Origin: Candida dubliniensis CD36
Taxonomy: Eukaryota > Ascomycota > Pichiomycetes > Serinales > Debaryomycetaceae
Assembly: GCF_000026945.1 (NCBI RefSeq)
Contig: NC_012864.1
Coordinates: 248,001-312,000, forward strand
DNA: 64,000 nucleotides
Reading direction: 5' to 3'
Shown here in pieces: positions 41,349 through 52,600 of this stretch (position 1 is the stretch's first letter; the number at the start of each line of letters is the position of its first letter). Under the pieces are notes generated by a model. The model was not told where the DNA came from and searched no databases. It saw only the letters and a list, made by a program, of their open reading frames with translations. The translations under genes were made by a program, and so were the position numbers.

Positions 41349-42464
41349 CTATTTTTTCTTCTCCAACTTTATAGATACAGATTCACCCGGAGAATGGTGT
41401 TTTATGTCGTTGAAAAAGAATCCTTGTTCACTACCACCACCAAAAATGTTTTCATATATATGCTGGTTTTCATCTGTGTTGTCATTGTAATTCGTCTCTT
41501 CGTAGGAGTTGGTAAAAGTAAATGCGTTTATAAATTGAGCAATTTCGTCGTCGTTATGATTTGGCAAGTACCGATCTTCTGGTGTCACCATGAAAAACTG
41601 TATCTCACTTCCTTTCACAAGCTTTGCTTCTGGTGATAAAGCAATAATGTCAGCCTTGGCTCCCCATCCACCACCACCTGCAGTAACCTTAAATCTTTCA
41701 ACTCTTGTACTATTAGGTTTCTTGATTTTGACATACACCTCTGTTTCTTTTGATCCAATACTCATCAATTTTTTGTTCTCCTCGAGATATTTGGCTGCAG
41801 GGTTGTTGTCAATAGATTTTACCAAGTTTCCCACACAATTGGTAATTTTGAAGCCAGCACCAGGATATAAATCAGTCCAATTGTCTTTGATCACAGCACT
41901 AGAATGTCTTGGTATCAATCCTCGGGGAAACAGGATCTGCAAATCACATAAATGTTGTCCCAGATTCAGACCATTACCAAAGTAAAATAAAGTTATAATC
42001 GAGCCAGTAGAAAACACCGTGTTTGCTAAATTTAATTTCAATTCCATTTCTTGTCTTAAATTGATTTTCAACTGGGAAGGTATGTTTTTCCAATGTTTCT
42101 GTGCACTAACGACATTCAAGCCATCACTTTCTCGTGGAGGTTTATTAATATCGTCTTTTTCTTCTAAAAGAACCGAGTCCCCAATGCTAATGGGTTCATC
42201 TAACCAAAGTTCCGAAACTCCGTTTCTGTGTGAATAAGGCACAACTGTATCGACTCCTGCTACAACCAATTGTAAATCCCGTTTCTGGTATAATTTGATC
42301 GAGTCCTCGATGACCTGAGGTAGATTTGTTGGGGTAGATAGAACCAACAATGACTTTGGAACAAACTGTTCAGGGATTTTGAGTTGGAAATCAACTGGGT
42401 TGATGGTGGTTTTTGTCAAATAAGAAAGAGAGCGTATTTGTCTTGGAAATAGTCTGATCATCAT
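41349..42464 (-). CDS. FIST-like protein, probably mitochondrial
   Basis: The open frame extends to 42623, but the upstream 53 codons are Lys/Phe-rich translation of A/T tracts. I take the ATG at 42462-42464 (371 codons; a second ATG follows directly). The N-terminus (MMIRLFPRQIRSLSYLTKT) is a good mitochondrial presequence. The body has an N-terminal beta-rich part (SLLVLSTPTN, LQLVVAGVDTVVPY) and a Gly-rich C-terminal part (TAGGGGWGAKADIIALSP). This resembles FIST sensory-domain proteins, but I am not certain of the family. Function is unknown. The gene lies 139 bp downstream of PUS4 on the same strand. Confidence 0.75.
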   Translation of the reverse strand: MMIRLFPRQIRSLSYLTKTTINPVDFQLKIPEQFVPKSLLVLSTPTNLPQVIEDSIKLYQKRDLQLVVAGVDTVVPYSHRNGVSELWLDEPISIGDSVLLEEKDDINKPPRESDGLNVVSAQKHWKNIPSQLKINLRQEMELKLNLANTVFSTGSIITLFYFGNGLNLGQHLCDLQILFPRGLIPRHSSAVIKDNWTDLYPGAGFKITNCVGNLVKSIDNNPAAKYLEENKKLMSIGSKETEVYVKIKKPNSTRVERFKVTAGGGGWGAKADIIALSPEAKLVKGSEIQFFMVTPEDRYLPNHNDDEIAQFINAFTFTNSYEETNYNDNTDENQHIYENIFGGGSEQGFFFNDIKHHSPGESVSIKLEKKK

Positions 42465-42603
42465 TGTATATGTACATAAATATACAAATCTATAAAGTAA
42501 GGTTGTAAATTTTTTTTTTGGGAGGGGGAAGGGTGGATGAATTTTTTTCTTTGGCGAATCAATTGCTAGCTTTTTTTTTTTTTTCATGTTGGCTTGGCTA
42601 TCC

Positions 42604-43788
42604 TTATTTTTCAACTTCATCAATAGACCTTTTTTGAGGAATAGTTTCTGAAGTTGAATCTTTATTTTCCTTTTTGACCAGAGATTCTAGAGTCTTGGAC
42701 ATTTCTTCAAACTCTTTGTTCAAGTCTTGTATTTCAGAACCACCTTTTTCAAAAACCTTTTTTAACACTGGACCCCATATTCTTTCATCTTTTTCAAAAT
42801 CTTCAAGTCTGAAAACATTTTTACCCAACTCCCATTCAGATTGTTTTGTTCTGATCAATTCCACCATATATGCACTGGACTCCATAGCTCTACCGATATC
42901 GCTAATCAAACTTCTAATATAAGTACCAGATGACACATCACTGATGAAATGAATCATAGGCAATTTCTCGGGTAAAGATTCGTCATCCGGTAACAATTTT
43001 GGTTTTCCAGTTTCCTTAGGTAGACCTTCTTTTTCAGCTTTTTCCAAATATTGTTTGGAAAAGAATAAAGGCGAGTCATTTAAAGTTGGATTATCTTTCA
43101 ATCCGTGTTCTTTGGGAACACCATTTTCGTCTAACTCACTTTCCAACTTTGTAAATTCGTGATCAGTTTTCAATGAATCTTCTTTGATAACGGTAATACT
43201 ATTGACAGTCACATCCCTTACTTTGATATTTGTGGGCAATGGCAATCCTTGTCGAGCATACTCATAAAGTGGTTTTCCATTGACTTTTAATGCTGAGAAA
43301 ATGGGTGGGGTTTGTTTAATATCACCAATAAATTTTTCCACAGTACTGTCTATTAATTCCAGGGTAATGTGGTCAATTTTGTTTTTGCTAACAATTTCCC
43401 CTTCTGAATCCCCCGTGGTGGTAGATATCCCCAACAACGCTTTTGTCTCATACGTTTTTTGACATTCAGCTAGGTAGTATTGTAGTTTTTTCGTGCCCAA
43501 GCCAACACCAACGACTAAAATCCCACTTGCCAATGGATCTAATGTCCCTCCATGACCAATCTTCACTTTAGTCGAGGCAATTTTTTTCTCAATTTTGTGT
43601 GGTTTCCATTTTCTATCACGACTAAGATCCGATCTTATTTTGTCTTTCATCTCTTGTAAGTCTTTAGCAAATACTTCTGATTTGGTGAACTTGCTCTGAA
43701 TTGTTTCAATAAATTTGGCAGACGTAATGCCTGACGGTTTATACACTGCAAATACCCCATTCATTGTTATAGATTTAAGCCTAAGCAT
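42604..43788 (-). CDS. PUS4: tRNA pseudouridine-55 synthase Pus4 (TruB family)
   Basis: I start at the ATG at 43786-43788 (394 codons). A second in-frame ATG at 43762-43764 begins MNGVFAVYKPSG, which aligns with the S. cerevisiae Pus4 start. TruB motifs are KIGHGGTLDPLASGILVVGVG, with the catalytic Asp in GTLDPLA, then YETKALLGISTTTGDSEG, TPPIFSALKVNGKPLYEYAR and SDVSSGTYIRSLISDIGRAM. Two low-complexity charged inserts occur (about 45-75 and 235-290), and the tail is acidic/basic. The enzyme makes pseudouridine 55 in the T-loop of cytosolic and mitochondrial tRNAs. The two starts could give the two destinations. Confidence 0.94.
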   Translation of the reverse strand: MLRLKSITMNGVFAVYKPSGITSAKFIETIQSKFTKSEVFAKDLQEMKDKIRSDLSRDRKWKPHKIEKKIASTKVKIGHGGTLDPLASGILVVGVGLGTKKLQYYLAECQKTYETKALLGISTTTGDSEGEIVSKNKIDHITLELIDSTVEKFIGDIKQTPPIFSALKVNGKPLYEYARQGLPLPTNIKVRDVTVNSITVIKEDSLKTDHEFTKLESELDENGVPKEHGLKDNPTLNDSPLFFSKQYLEKAEKEGLPKETGKPKLLPDDESLPEKLPMIHFISDVSSGTYIRSLISDIGRAMESSAYMVELIRTKQSEWELGKNVFRLEDFEKDERIWGPVLKKVFEKGGSEIQDLNKEFEEMSKTLESLVKKENKDSTSETIPQKRSIDEVEK

Positions 43789-44035
43789 ACAAGATGGCTG
43801 AAGCAATGCAAATAGTAAATGTGTGTGTGTTTTATTTTTTCTTGAGACGTCTTCAGATATCTAGTTTTTTTTGAGTTGAGTTTGTGGTAATGCGAAGAAA
43901 TCACCACCACATTGTCGCCCAGTATAGATTTTTCATGTATTCTTTAACATTTACCTGGGTTTCGATATTTGAACATCAAGCTATTGCAACGTTAGTAAAA
44001 GGAATTTTCCTCATAATGCAAGAAACCTTTTGTAC

Positions 44036-44677
44036 TTATTTTATACATACAGATAAATATCCAGTGACTCTTGGCGATATAATCTTAAAGTCTACACCCT
44101 TCTTTTCATTAATTTGGTTAATAGAATTGATTTGGTTTTCTAGATCGATTAGTTTTCTTTTCGTAAATGAATAAATCCCAAGTAAATTTAATAAACCCAC
44201 AAACAACCCTCCAGATAGTAGATCCAATAAGTTTTCAAGTAATATTCTCTTGCTCATTGGATTAAATGCAACCACAAGTGATTCATTGACTAGGTTGACT
44301 ATATTTTCAAATTCATTCTTCAGTATAATGCCTTCCAAACTGGGAATTGACGAGCTTTCATTAAAATTATTACCCTCAAAAGATCCACTGGTAGATTGTG
44401 TCAGAGTGATTGCACCTGGCTCTGTGCCGGGGTAGTAACTTGAAAATTGTGGGATTAAATCAGGAAATTGAACTGTATGATATACACGAGGAATCCGAAT
44501 GATTCTAGTTTCATTAAAGGAGCTGGAGGAAAGGACTGTGTGTGTATTTGGGAAATGATTAATCACTAATGAAGTGTCATCTGAACCTGGAACCAAATAT
44601 TCGTGATAGTTGAAAAAAACCAACTCTTGAATAGATTGATCTGGAATGACAGAAGAATCTGTCTTGGTCTCATTCAT
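44036..44677 (-). CDS. ERF4: Erf4/Shr5-like Ras palmitoyltransferase subunit (start uncertain)
   Basis: The open frame runs 44036-44779 (247 codons), but its first codon is GTG; the first ATG is at 44675-44677, giving 213 residues. Motifs fitting the Erf4/Golga7 family are VFFNYHEYLVPG, RIIRIPRVY, PQFSSYYPGTEPGAI, then a C-terminal block NEFENIVNLVNESLVVAFNP with a hydrophobic LLSGGLFVGLLNLLG segment. Erf4 partners with the DHHC enzyme Erf2 at the ER to palmitoylate Ras. Upstream residues 1-34 of the longer frame look partly coding, so a short first exon or a sequence error at the A7 run near 44768-44774 is possible. The family call is moderately sure. Confidence 0.65.
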   Translation of the reverse strand: MNETKTDSSVIPDQSIQELVFFNYHEYLVPGSDDTSLVINHFPNTHTVLSSSSFNETRIIRIPRVYHTVQFPDLIPQFSSYYPGTEPGAITLTQSTSGSFEGNNFNESSSIPSLEGIILKNEFENIVNLVNESLVVAFNPMSKRILLENLLDLLSGGLFVGLLNLLGIYSFTKRKLIDLENQINSINQINEKKGVDFKIISPRVTGYLSVCIK

Positions 44678-44779
44678 GTATTTGTATATTGAACTATAGG
44701 AATTTGTAGTTAACACACTGTTGGTTTGGCTACTGTTATCAGTATGTCTGAAGTATGGAAACCCTAGTTTTTTTCGCAC

Positions 44780-45688
44780 TTAAAGAACAGTGTAAACAAT
44801 TCTACCAGAATGCACGACCATATTTTGAATATGGGCCTGACTTTAAATGACATAATTTGTTTCTCTACTGTTTGAGATCATTGTTGATAGAAGAATTAGA
44901 GTCCTAGTGGACGTATTTATAAGTCAGAGAGTTCAGGTGAGGTTGGGTGGATCTGCAATTTAATTTTTCTTCTACAACTCTCTGTTGAATTCCAGCAACG
45001 CATCTTCTTGATTTCTGCAAAAAAAAAAAAAAAAATGAAATAAATAGAGTAAAATTTTTCTTCTCTTCCCACTCTTTCTTTTTCTTTTCCTTCATTCTAC
45101 AACCTCATTACAATATAACTTCACTTGTTATATAGGTATGTTTTCAAATCTAAAATCTTAATTTGTGAGTTTGTCACCATTTCCCATTGCTCTGCTTTAT
45201 GTTGCTCCATTTTTTTGGTAGTTTATATTCAATGATGATACTGAGTCGTTAGGACTCCACAGCATTAAACCCAGCTCAATTGATATTTTTGTTTATGATA
45301 AGAATTGTTAAATTATATATATCTGAATTATAATTGCCACCAAATGGAGTGAATTCAGGGAAATGGGTATTTTGATATGAATTTATTACTAACATCTTCA
45401 TCAGAAAGAGTTTCTAAATAGACAAAGAATATATACAACTGTTTTTATTAAAATGTTCAAATTGAGTATTAGTTTTGTAGAATAATGTGGTCGTTGCATA
45501 TATACTATGTATCTTCTAACCCTGTAATGGTCCATATGGCATACCGCCATGTTGATCCTATTAAAACCATTCTGCCCTTCGCTTTCTGCATTTTTTTTCC
45601 TTTGTCCACCACTCAAATTAGTGAAAAAAAAAATTCTGACAATTTTTTTTTGGCACCAATCTCTAATTAACCACCAAAAGCCATCAAG
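44780..45688. other. Divergent promoter region between the ERF4-like gene and the PPR gene
   Basis: About 900 bp of AT-rich sequence with an A16 tract near 45019-45034. Short frames here (44904-45095 minus, 45401-45742 minus) are not supported. Confidence 0.5.
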
Positions 45689-47920
45689 ATGATCCCTTTG
45701 AGACAGATTGTGGGCAGGACTGTTAAGAGTAGTGCTCTTCAAATAAGAAATGCTACTAAAGCTGGTACTATGGCTTTACGCTATCAATCCACCACCACCA
45801 CCACCAACACTGCAACACCAACACCAGACCATGCCAGTCTGAAAACATCGTCAGAATCTGTTCAAACAGAGAAATCAACGGTCTCCAAACCAACGCAAAA
45901 GGGAAACCAAGATAAGAAACCCCTTCCAAGGAGAACACCAGTGAACCCTAAATTAAGAGATATCAGTGGGCAAATCAAAGAAACCATCCTTCAATCCTCT
46001 ACTGATTTGAATGAAGCCTATAGTATTTTGGAAGAAGGGATTACATTTTTACGAGAAATTCAAAAATCAGAGAATATTACTGATAGACAAATTTTTAGGG
46101 AGTTTTATCCTTTAGCCACCGAATTGTTTGTGTTGGCACAAAAGCCTGAAACAACAATTGACCATTCATTAAATGAAATACTTGATATGTTTGTTAAGAA
46201 TAAAATTGCTCATTCAATACACTTTACTCTGTTAGCAGCCAACACTCTTAAACAAAACATTGAAGCATATGAAGAAGTGTTGCAATACTGGCTCAAGAGC
46301 TTTGAATATACCAAATCCCATGATTTCTTGTATGTTGATAACTTTAATGGAGTCAAAACCAAAATTGAATATCAACCTTACGATTTGACAAATTTGGCAA
46401 TTTATGCCTATGTTCAATCGTGTATTGCTCAAAAGGTTGCATATTCACCAGTGGATGCCGCAAGGTTTTCCCCTACTGGTAAAGTACCACCATTTTATCA
46501 CATTAAGAAAACTTTAGAAGTGTTGGATATCTACGATCCCAACAAATTTCGTGAATATTGCAATTTGTTACAAACAGATTCTCAAGAGAGATTTAATCCT
46601 AATGGGGCCGGTTCAATCAAGAAAATTGAAAACACCCCAGATAAAAAGCAACTCGATAAGTTTTATCAAAATGTGGTTGATATTTGTAATAAGCGTAATA
46701 TTAAAATTGATGAAAAAGTCATTGTTGCATTAATGCAAAGATACTTCCAATTTGATGAATACAACGAAGTTTTTAGTTTATTCGAAACAATTATGAATTC
46801 AGGAGTAAAGCCCTCAATTAATGCTTGGAATATAGTCATTAAAGCAATGACGAATCCTTCAAGAATTGCTAGTTTTGGAGGCAAGGCCAAGCAACAGGAA
46901 CTTTTGCAAAATTTCGAGAGAACTTTACAAACCATAGTATCTTCAGGAGTTCAATTCAATGGTGAAACTATTGGTGCAATTGTTAGTGGGTATGCCAACT
47001 TTGGACGATTTGAGAAAGCTCAAGAGTACATTGATAAATACGCCCAAGGTGTCAAGGACAATGGAGATATCATTAGTTTATGTAATGATGGAATTTTGAG
47101 AGGGTTGGTTTACAATGGTAAGATCGAAGAGGCCGAGTCGAAATTGAAACAATTTATGGAAGCTTACCCTCAATATAAACCTCATACCCATGTCATGAAT
47201 GACTTTCTTAATTATTATGCCAAGAAGAAAAACTATAAGGCCATTAATGGTATCACCAATTTTATGAAAAAGCACAACATTGCTGAAAATGTATCGATCA
47301 AAACCACTATGATCAATGCTTATTTTGAAAGTTTACATGCCATTGGTAAAACTCCAGATCTCTCCAGCTTTTTAGCTAAAATGGAGTCATCTGAAAATGC
47401 TGGTAAACGTGGATTCAACGAACAAATGCATTCTACTTTATTAAAAGGTTTGATTCAAGGAGCCAACATTGAAGCCGCCAGACAGCTTTTTGACATATTA
47501 AAGTCCAGATATCCTCGTTCGGCATGGTTGAATACCAATATGATGATTGGTGAACTCACTTTGGGAAATGTTAAACTTGGTGAAGATATTTTCAATCATT
47601 ATATTAAAGAAATTAGAAATGAACCAATTATTTGGAATACATTTATTCATAATTTATTATCTCGTGATGAAAAATTAGCTGACTTTTATTTTGAAAAAAT
47701 GAAGCAAGACTCTCAAGTTCAACCTAATTATTACACCTATTATTTCATGTTGCAGCATTATAGAAGAAAGGCAAAGAAGGATCGATTGCAACAATTGGTT
47801 AATGAATTGGCTGAGGTTGATTGGACTTCTTATGGAACTTCATTACCCGATTTTATTAAAAAGTTGACCAATTATTTGGATGTACCTGCTTTGTTGTTAT
47901 CCAAACTTGACAAACAATAA
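45689..47920 (+). CDS. Mitochondrial PPR-type RNA-binding protein
   Basis: 743 codons from an ATG. The first 30 residues (MIPLRQIVGRTVKSSALQIRN) are a basic mitochondrial presequence. A Thr/Ser-rich linker follows to about 90. From about 90 on the protein is all helical, and from about 330 it shows PPR-like helix pairs (for example VIVALMQRYFQFDEYNEVFS and KPSINAWNIVIKAM, then ETIGAIVSGYANFGRFEKAQ). Fungal PPR proteins stabilise, process or translate mitochondrial mRNAs and rRNA. Candidates are Ccm1/Dmr1 (15S rRNA) or Rmd9 (mRNA ends); I cannot choose between them by eye. The gene is divergent from the ERF4-like gene and converges on CYC3 with a 166-bp gap. Confidence 0.8.
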   Translation: MIPLRQIVGRTVKSSALQIRNATKAGTMALRYQSTTTTTNTATPTPDHASLKTSSESVQTEKSTVSKPTQKGNQDKKPLPRRTPVNPKLRDISGQIKETILQSSTDLNEAYSILEEGITFLREIQKSENITDRQIFREFYPLATELFVLAQKPETTIDHSLNEILDMFVKNKIAHSIHFTLLAANTLKQNIEAYEEVLQYWLKSFEYTKSHDFLYVDNFNGVKTKIEYQPYDLTNLAIYAYVQSCIAQKVAYSPVDAARFSPTGKVPPFYHIKKTLEVLDIYDPNKFREYCNLLQTDSQERFNPNGAGSIKKIENTPDKKQLDKFYQNVVDICNKRNIKIDEKVIVALMQRYFQFDEYNEVFSLFETIMNSGVKPSINAWNIVIKAMTNPSRIASFGGKAKQQELLQNFERTLQTIVSSGVQFNGETIGAIVSGYANFGRFEKAQEYIDKYAQGVKDNGDIISLCNDGILRGLVYNGKIEEAESKLKQFMEAYPQYKPHTHVMNDFLNYYAKKKNYKAINGITNFMKKHNIAENVSIKTTMINAYFESLHAIGKTPDLSSFLAKMESSENAGKRGFNEQMHSTLLKGLIQGANIEAARQLFDILKSRYPRSAWLNTNMMIGELTLGNVKLGEDIFNHYIKEIRNEPIIWNTFIHNLLSRDEKLADFYFEKMKQDSQVQPNYYTYYFMLQHYRRKAKKDRLQQLVNELAEVDWTSYGTSLPDFIKKLTNYLDVPALLLSKLDKQ

Positions 47921-48086
47921 GCAAACTGTAGATAAATAACAATTTATACTTTATATAACAATTTCTATATACATGTACATAAATAAATTAAAACAAGAGA
48001 TATTCCTGAAAAAAAAAAAAAAATTAAAATGAAAATAAAACTAAAAATACAAAACATAAATACCCGCCAAATAAAGAACTGGTTTC

Positions 48087-48881
48087 TTAATCTCTGACTT
48101 CGCCCATAGCTTTCTTCCAAAGAGGATAAGCCCAATGAGTAAATCTATCACGGGCATTAGTAAAATTATCTAAAGCAGGACGAGTATCCAACATGAATGC
48201 AGGCATCCCTGTTTCTTCATCATCAGGAGCCCCATAATAATCAATGACATAACGAACCTCTTTCCAACCTTGATTACGCCCACAACTTCTCAAAACTGTC
48301 CAATCGTGTCTATCAAATGGAGGTATAGTATTGAACGTTTCCGGGAACAATTGGCCTAGCCATAAATACATTCTAGCCTTTGGTGATAAATCATGGGGTC
48401 TGCCGGTGAATTTCTTCAATCGTGGTTCCACTTTAGTTTGTTGTGTATAATGATCTTCCCAAGTTAAAATTTGTTGCCATGCCCCTTCATTTAAGAAATT
48501 ATGAACTTCAACCATACTTTCTACTGCATCCTCGGGAATACCATCACCTTTCCCCTTCTGTAACATGGCATTCAACATTTGTTGTGGTGATGGATACTCC
48601 CATAATCCTTGATCTTCTGATTCACCACGAGGAATAGTTGATATGGTTCTTTCGGTTGATAATTTGATGCGCTGGCCAGGTGCTCTCTCAGATGATATTG
48701 CCATAGGCATATTGTTCATAGGATTTAAAACTTCGTCATTATCGTTGTTGAGTTTGACAGGGCATGTTGGCGAAGAAGTTGAAAGTTTGGAGTGATCTAT
48801 AGGACATGCCGAAGCAGTGGTAAAAGAGTTAGAAGCTTTGACCGTGTTCTGGCTTGACTTATCTGCCCAAAACCAACCCAT
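48087..48881 (-). CDS. CYC3: Holocytochrome c synthase (cytochrome c heme lyase) Cyc3
   Basis: 264 codons from an ATG. Two CP heme-regulatory motifs are in the first 45 residues (ACPIDH and TCPVK). Then come the lyase signatures: [59 protein letters not shown] and VRYVIDYYG. The enzyme attaches heme to apocytochrome c in the intermembrane space. A Cyt2-type cytochrome c1 lyase is the alternative, but length and the CP motifs fit Cyc3. Upstream lies an exceptionally long gene-free stretch (7.7 kb). Confidence 0.92.
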   Translation of the reverse strand: MGWFWADKSSQNTVKASNSFTTASACPIDHSKLSTSSPTCPVKLNNDNDEVLNPMNNMPMAISSERAPGQRIKLSTERTISTIPRGESEDQGLWEYPSPQQMLNAMLQKGKGDGIPEDAVESMVEVHNFLNEGAWQQILTWEDHYTQQTKVEPRLKKFTGRPHDLSPKARMYLWLGQLFPETFNTIPPFDRHDWTVLRSCGRNQGWKEVRYVIDYYGAPDDEETGMPAFMLDTRPALDNFTNARDRFTHWAYPLWKKAMGEVRD

Positions 48882-49596
48882 CCTGATTCGTAATGTTTGA
48901 TTAGTTTGTTTGTGGAAAAGTGATTATAAAGTGATGAGATTTGATTCGATAAAAAAAAGAAAAAGAAAACCTTACCTTAAAAAAAAAAAAAAAAAAAGAA
49001 ATACAAATGTGACCTTTATTACGTAAGCACAGTAAAAGTCTTCACATAACGACATACGTTTTTTTTCAACCAACTCACACTACCTAGGAATGAGACATAA
49101 GAGGAAGTTTGCTAGTTTATTATTAACCATTTTTTGCAGCTGGATTTTCTAGTAGCATTATGGGATCTATAGGTTTTGAAAAAGTTTCTGTAATTTAAGC
49201 AAATACAACTTCATTTTTTTCTTCTTTTCTGGAACCCCGTGGCAAACCAAAGAAACAATTAAGGGAAATAGGGAACTAAGATTACCTATTGTGGAGAATG
49301 TGACATTGAAATACTCATAACCAATCACCATGGCTTAATAAAAAGAAAGAAGAATGCAATATTTGGTTTAGTTCCTACTAAAATCAAGTCTATTGATCAT
49401 AGAATAGTGGTACGTGTGGATATTATCGTACCACCGTCAAAGAATACTCTTTCTTGTTCACCCCTAAGCAGACTTTTATTATATTCTTCTGATGTAGCCA
49501 ATATTATTTGTGGTAGCACTCGTAGAAGCAAACACAAAGACTGTCCTAATCAAGCATTCGATTGTCGTTAAAGTATTGAAATGTCAATTCCTGTGA

Positions 49597-49628
49597 GGGG
49601 GTGGGGTGGGGTGGTGGTGGGGGGAGGG
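49597..49628 (+). repeat. G-quadruplex-forming tract
   Basis: Thirty-two bases of almost pure G with single T or A separators: runs of 5, 4, 4, 2, 2, 6 and 3 G. At least four runs of three or more G with short loops satisfy the standard G4 pattern. Confidence 0.8.
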
Positions 49629-52600
49629 CTTATACCAAAAAACGACGACATAAACAATTTAGTTTTTTAGTGAATCTTTCTTCTGTTGTTTTATTCTGCA
49701 AGAATGCATTGTATGATTCTTTTCTTGGCCTAGTACAACTTAGGAATATTTCAATAGATACAACTCTATGTGGTTAAAAGTTGGTGTAATTACAATGTCG
49801 CAAAAAAATAGAGTTTTGTGTTACTGGAAGTTGCTTTTTTGTATTTTAGATACAAGTAGCACTTGTTTATCCAGTAACTTATAATATATTATTATTTATT
49901 CTTGAGGGGATGGAGGAAGATGGGAGGGGATTGTTTTCCATCCAAATAAAATAAATTTAATTGTCGTCAGATTTAATGTCCCTTTGCAAGGAAATCATCC
50001 CTCTCTAAAACAGAAACTACAACCACAAGTAGTTGATCTTCCAAGAATTAACTTATTTAATTGAGAAGGATGAGGAGAAACAGGATGAAGCTGAGAATAA
50101 GCGGTTACAAGTAAAAAAAAATCCCACTTCTTGTACTGACTAAAGAAACATTTCGGGGGACAAATAAACATAGCTTCACATCGGAATAGTAATAGGAAAC
50201 AATTCCATTTTGATAATGAGTCACAAACTTATCTCTAGATAGTATGGGTTTCTATTGTGATAACACAATTAACACATACACGTACTCCTCTCTCCACATA
50301 TTTGCACATATAAACTTGCTCTCTTGTAATCGGCTTCCTTTAGTTCAAGTGTGAATTTGGCTTTTTCTTATTGTGTATATTATATTCTACAACAATAAGA
50401 TGTGCAAGGATAGAGTAATAATCTATACAAAAAAAAAAAAAAAAATAACAAGGTTATTTCGAAGTGATGATAATAATATTAAATTCGAGACAGAACTGTA
50501 GATTAGCTATCTCCCAGAACAGAATTAGTACCAGAACTGTGTATAAACAGGAAAAGACAATAAAATATTATACAAGGTTAGTTTAGTTAATCCCAACCAA
50601 TTAGTTTATCATATTGTTTTTATTTTGGATAATTTGCCTTTTATACATTGGTGTCTGTTATCTTTCAAATCGAAACTATACTTTGCAGTCATATTACTAT
50701 TACTACTACCACCTTTAATGCCTGCGACATTTCTTTGAAAAATAGCTTGTAATGTGTGCGAGTGTGGACAATAAAGTCTCAGAACCTTTCGAAACCAGGA
50801 ACAAAACAAAACAATAGGAAGTCTGACGTCAACAGGGGAACAAAAGAAAAAGTTGATTATATGCAGAAACAGTATGTGTGTGTTAATAACATTCTCCAGA
50901 TGATAGAAGAACAACTCCATCACTAATTATTACTACCAAAAACAGTCATTTTTTGCCTTTTTTGGACTACAGAGAATTGCAAGCCAGATCAACAAGGAAG
51001 AGGTATGAGGTATGACGAGTACGGTATGAATGCTTCAATTGTATAAATATTCTATATTCACAATAAGACAAAAGTCTGCAAGGTTGTTTAGCGATACATA
51101 CATCTAGAGCGACAATTATGGTGATGCAGATGTCGTCTTTGGTTTATTATTCTAGTTGATTCTATTTTGTTTACTTCTCGTGTTATTTTTATTTTTCACG
51201 ACTTTATAGTTATCTTCTTGGTGGTTTGGATGTTATTGTTGTAGTCGTGGCGTGAATTAAGATATAATAAATCAAATGCTCCATAAGATAGGCTCCTTAA
51301 TTACAGTGTTATGTTGCCTTGTTTGTCTGAATTAAATAATTGTAAAGAAAATACCATGAACACTATGGATTATTTTCTTCTATTCGTAGAATTTTATCAC
51401 ATGATTCGTACTCGGAGAAAAGGGAACCTGTAGTACTGCCTTTTTCTTTTCAATTCAGGTAATAAGAACTAAAGTCTATTAAGTTTGGCAGAAGAATTTG
51501 GATGAGAAAGAACGGTATGTCTAATAAAACCAAACTCTTTTTGGTGAAAAAAAAAAAAAAAGCAAGTTTAGTATCAATGATTGTCCATACATGTTTCTCG
51601 ACAATAAAGTATCTTATGCATCTCGTCAAGTTTTTTGTCTACTACTCAAAAGATGTATGTATGTGTGTATTCAGTAAAGCGGTAATATAAAAGGAAATTA
51701 ATTTAAATGCAACAATGATACGACTATCTCCACTTGATAATAAATCTAGAATTTGCTGGTCAAATTGTACTGTCGAGAATTGACGGGACCAATTTTTTTT
51801 ATTCAATCTACCGAGTTCTTTTATATCCAAGTTGGGTGTTTGTTCTTTGCATGTGGGGCAATCCTTTTGCAAATAAAACACCTCGGGTTGTTAATTGTCG
51901 TACATACATTGTCATTGCTGTTGCGATCTCTTTCTTTCGTTATGATTATCCAGTTATGTTACGTAATCGGCTCAGATTTATTATTTCCATGATTTTCGTT
52001 GATTGTTTAGTCTAAACTTTAATTATTGTATTCATTTTCATTTCTGTTCAACTTAGTTTTATTCTCAATTTATATTTAACTTAATGGTTTATGTGCGGCT
52101 TTGGTTCAATTATCCAAATTTAGACCACTCACAAATTGGCTGATGATGATATCGATAGATGGGATAAGCCGCTAATAACCATATATAACCAATAAAAACA
52201 CAATATACTATGGTTGATGTATGATGTGGCGCAAATTGATGATGTAATATCTTGATCGCTTATTGAAGTTTTCTTGTTTTCTTAGTATTCTTTCATTATT
52301 GACTTTATGTTTTTCTGGTCGTCAGATCTGAATCGAAATCATTGATAAGTATACCACCAAGAAAAAGAGAAAAGTAGAAATAATCTTGGTGATCCTTTCC
52401 CTTTCTTAGATACTGGTTATCTACCTAAAATAAAAGTCTTGGTGTATTGTCATTACAACGATATTCGTTTAAAGTCAAAAAAAAAAGTAAAGACAATAGA
52501 ATTAGCCACTCCATTCATTCAACGCATCTCCTGGTCGGCAACCATCACATAGTACGTTATCTGGTCTTACATTTTATTGTAAATTTATTACTTGCTTATT

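Noticed and set aside
42465..42623. N-terminal extension of the FIST-like protein to 42623
   Set aside because: The extra 53 codons translate A/T homopolymers into Lys/Phe runs and come before a much better mitochondrial presequence start at 42464.
51734..52015. 93-codon hydrophobic plus-strand frame in the 7.7-kb desert
   Set aside because: Isolated, overlapping an equally long frame on the same strand and one on the other; the length is expected by chance in 7.7 kb.
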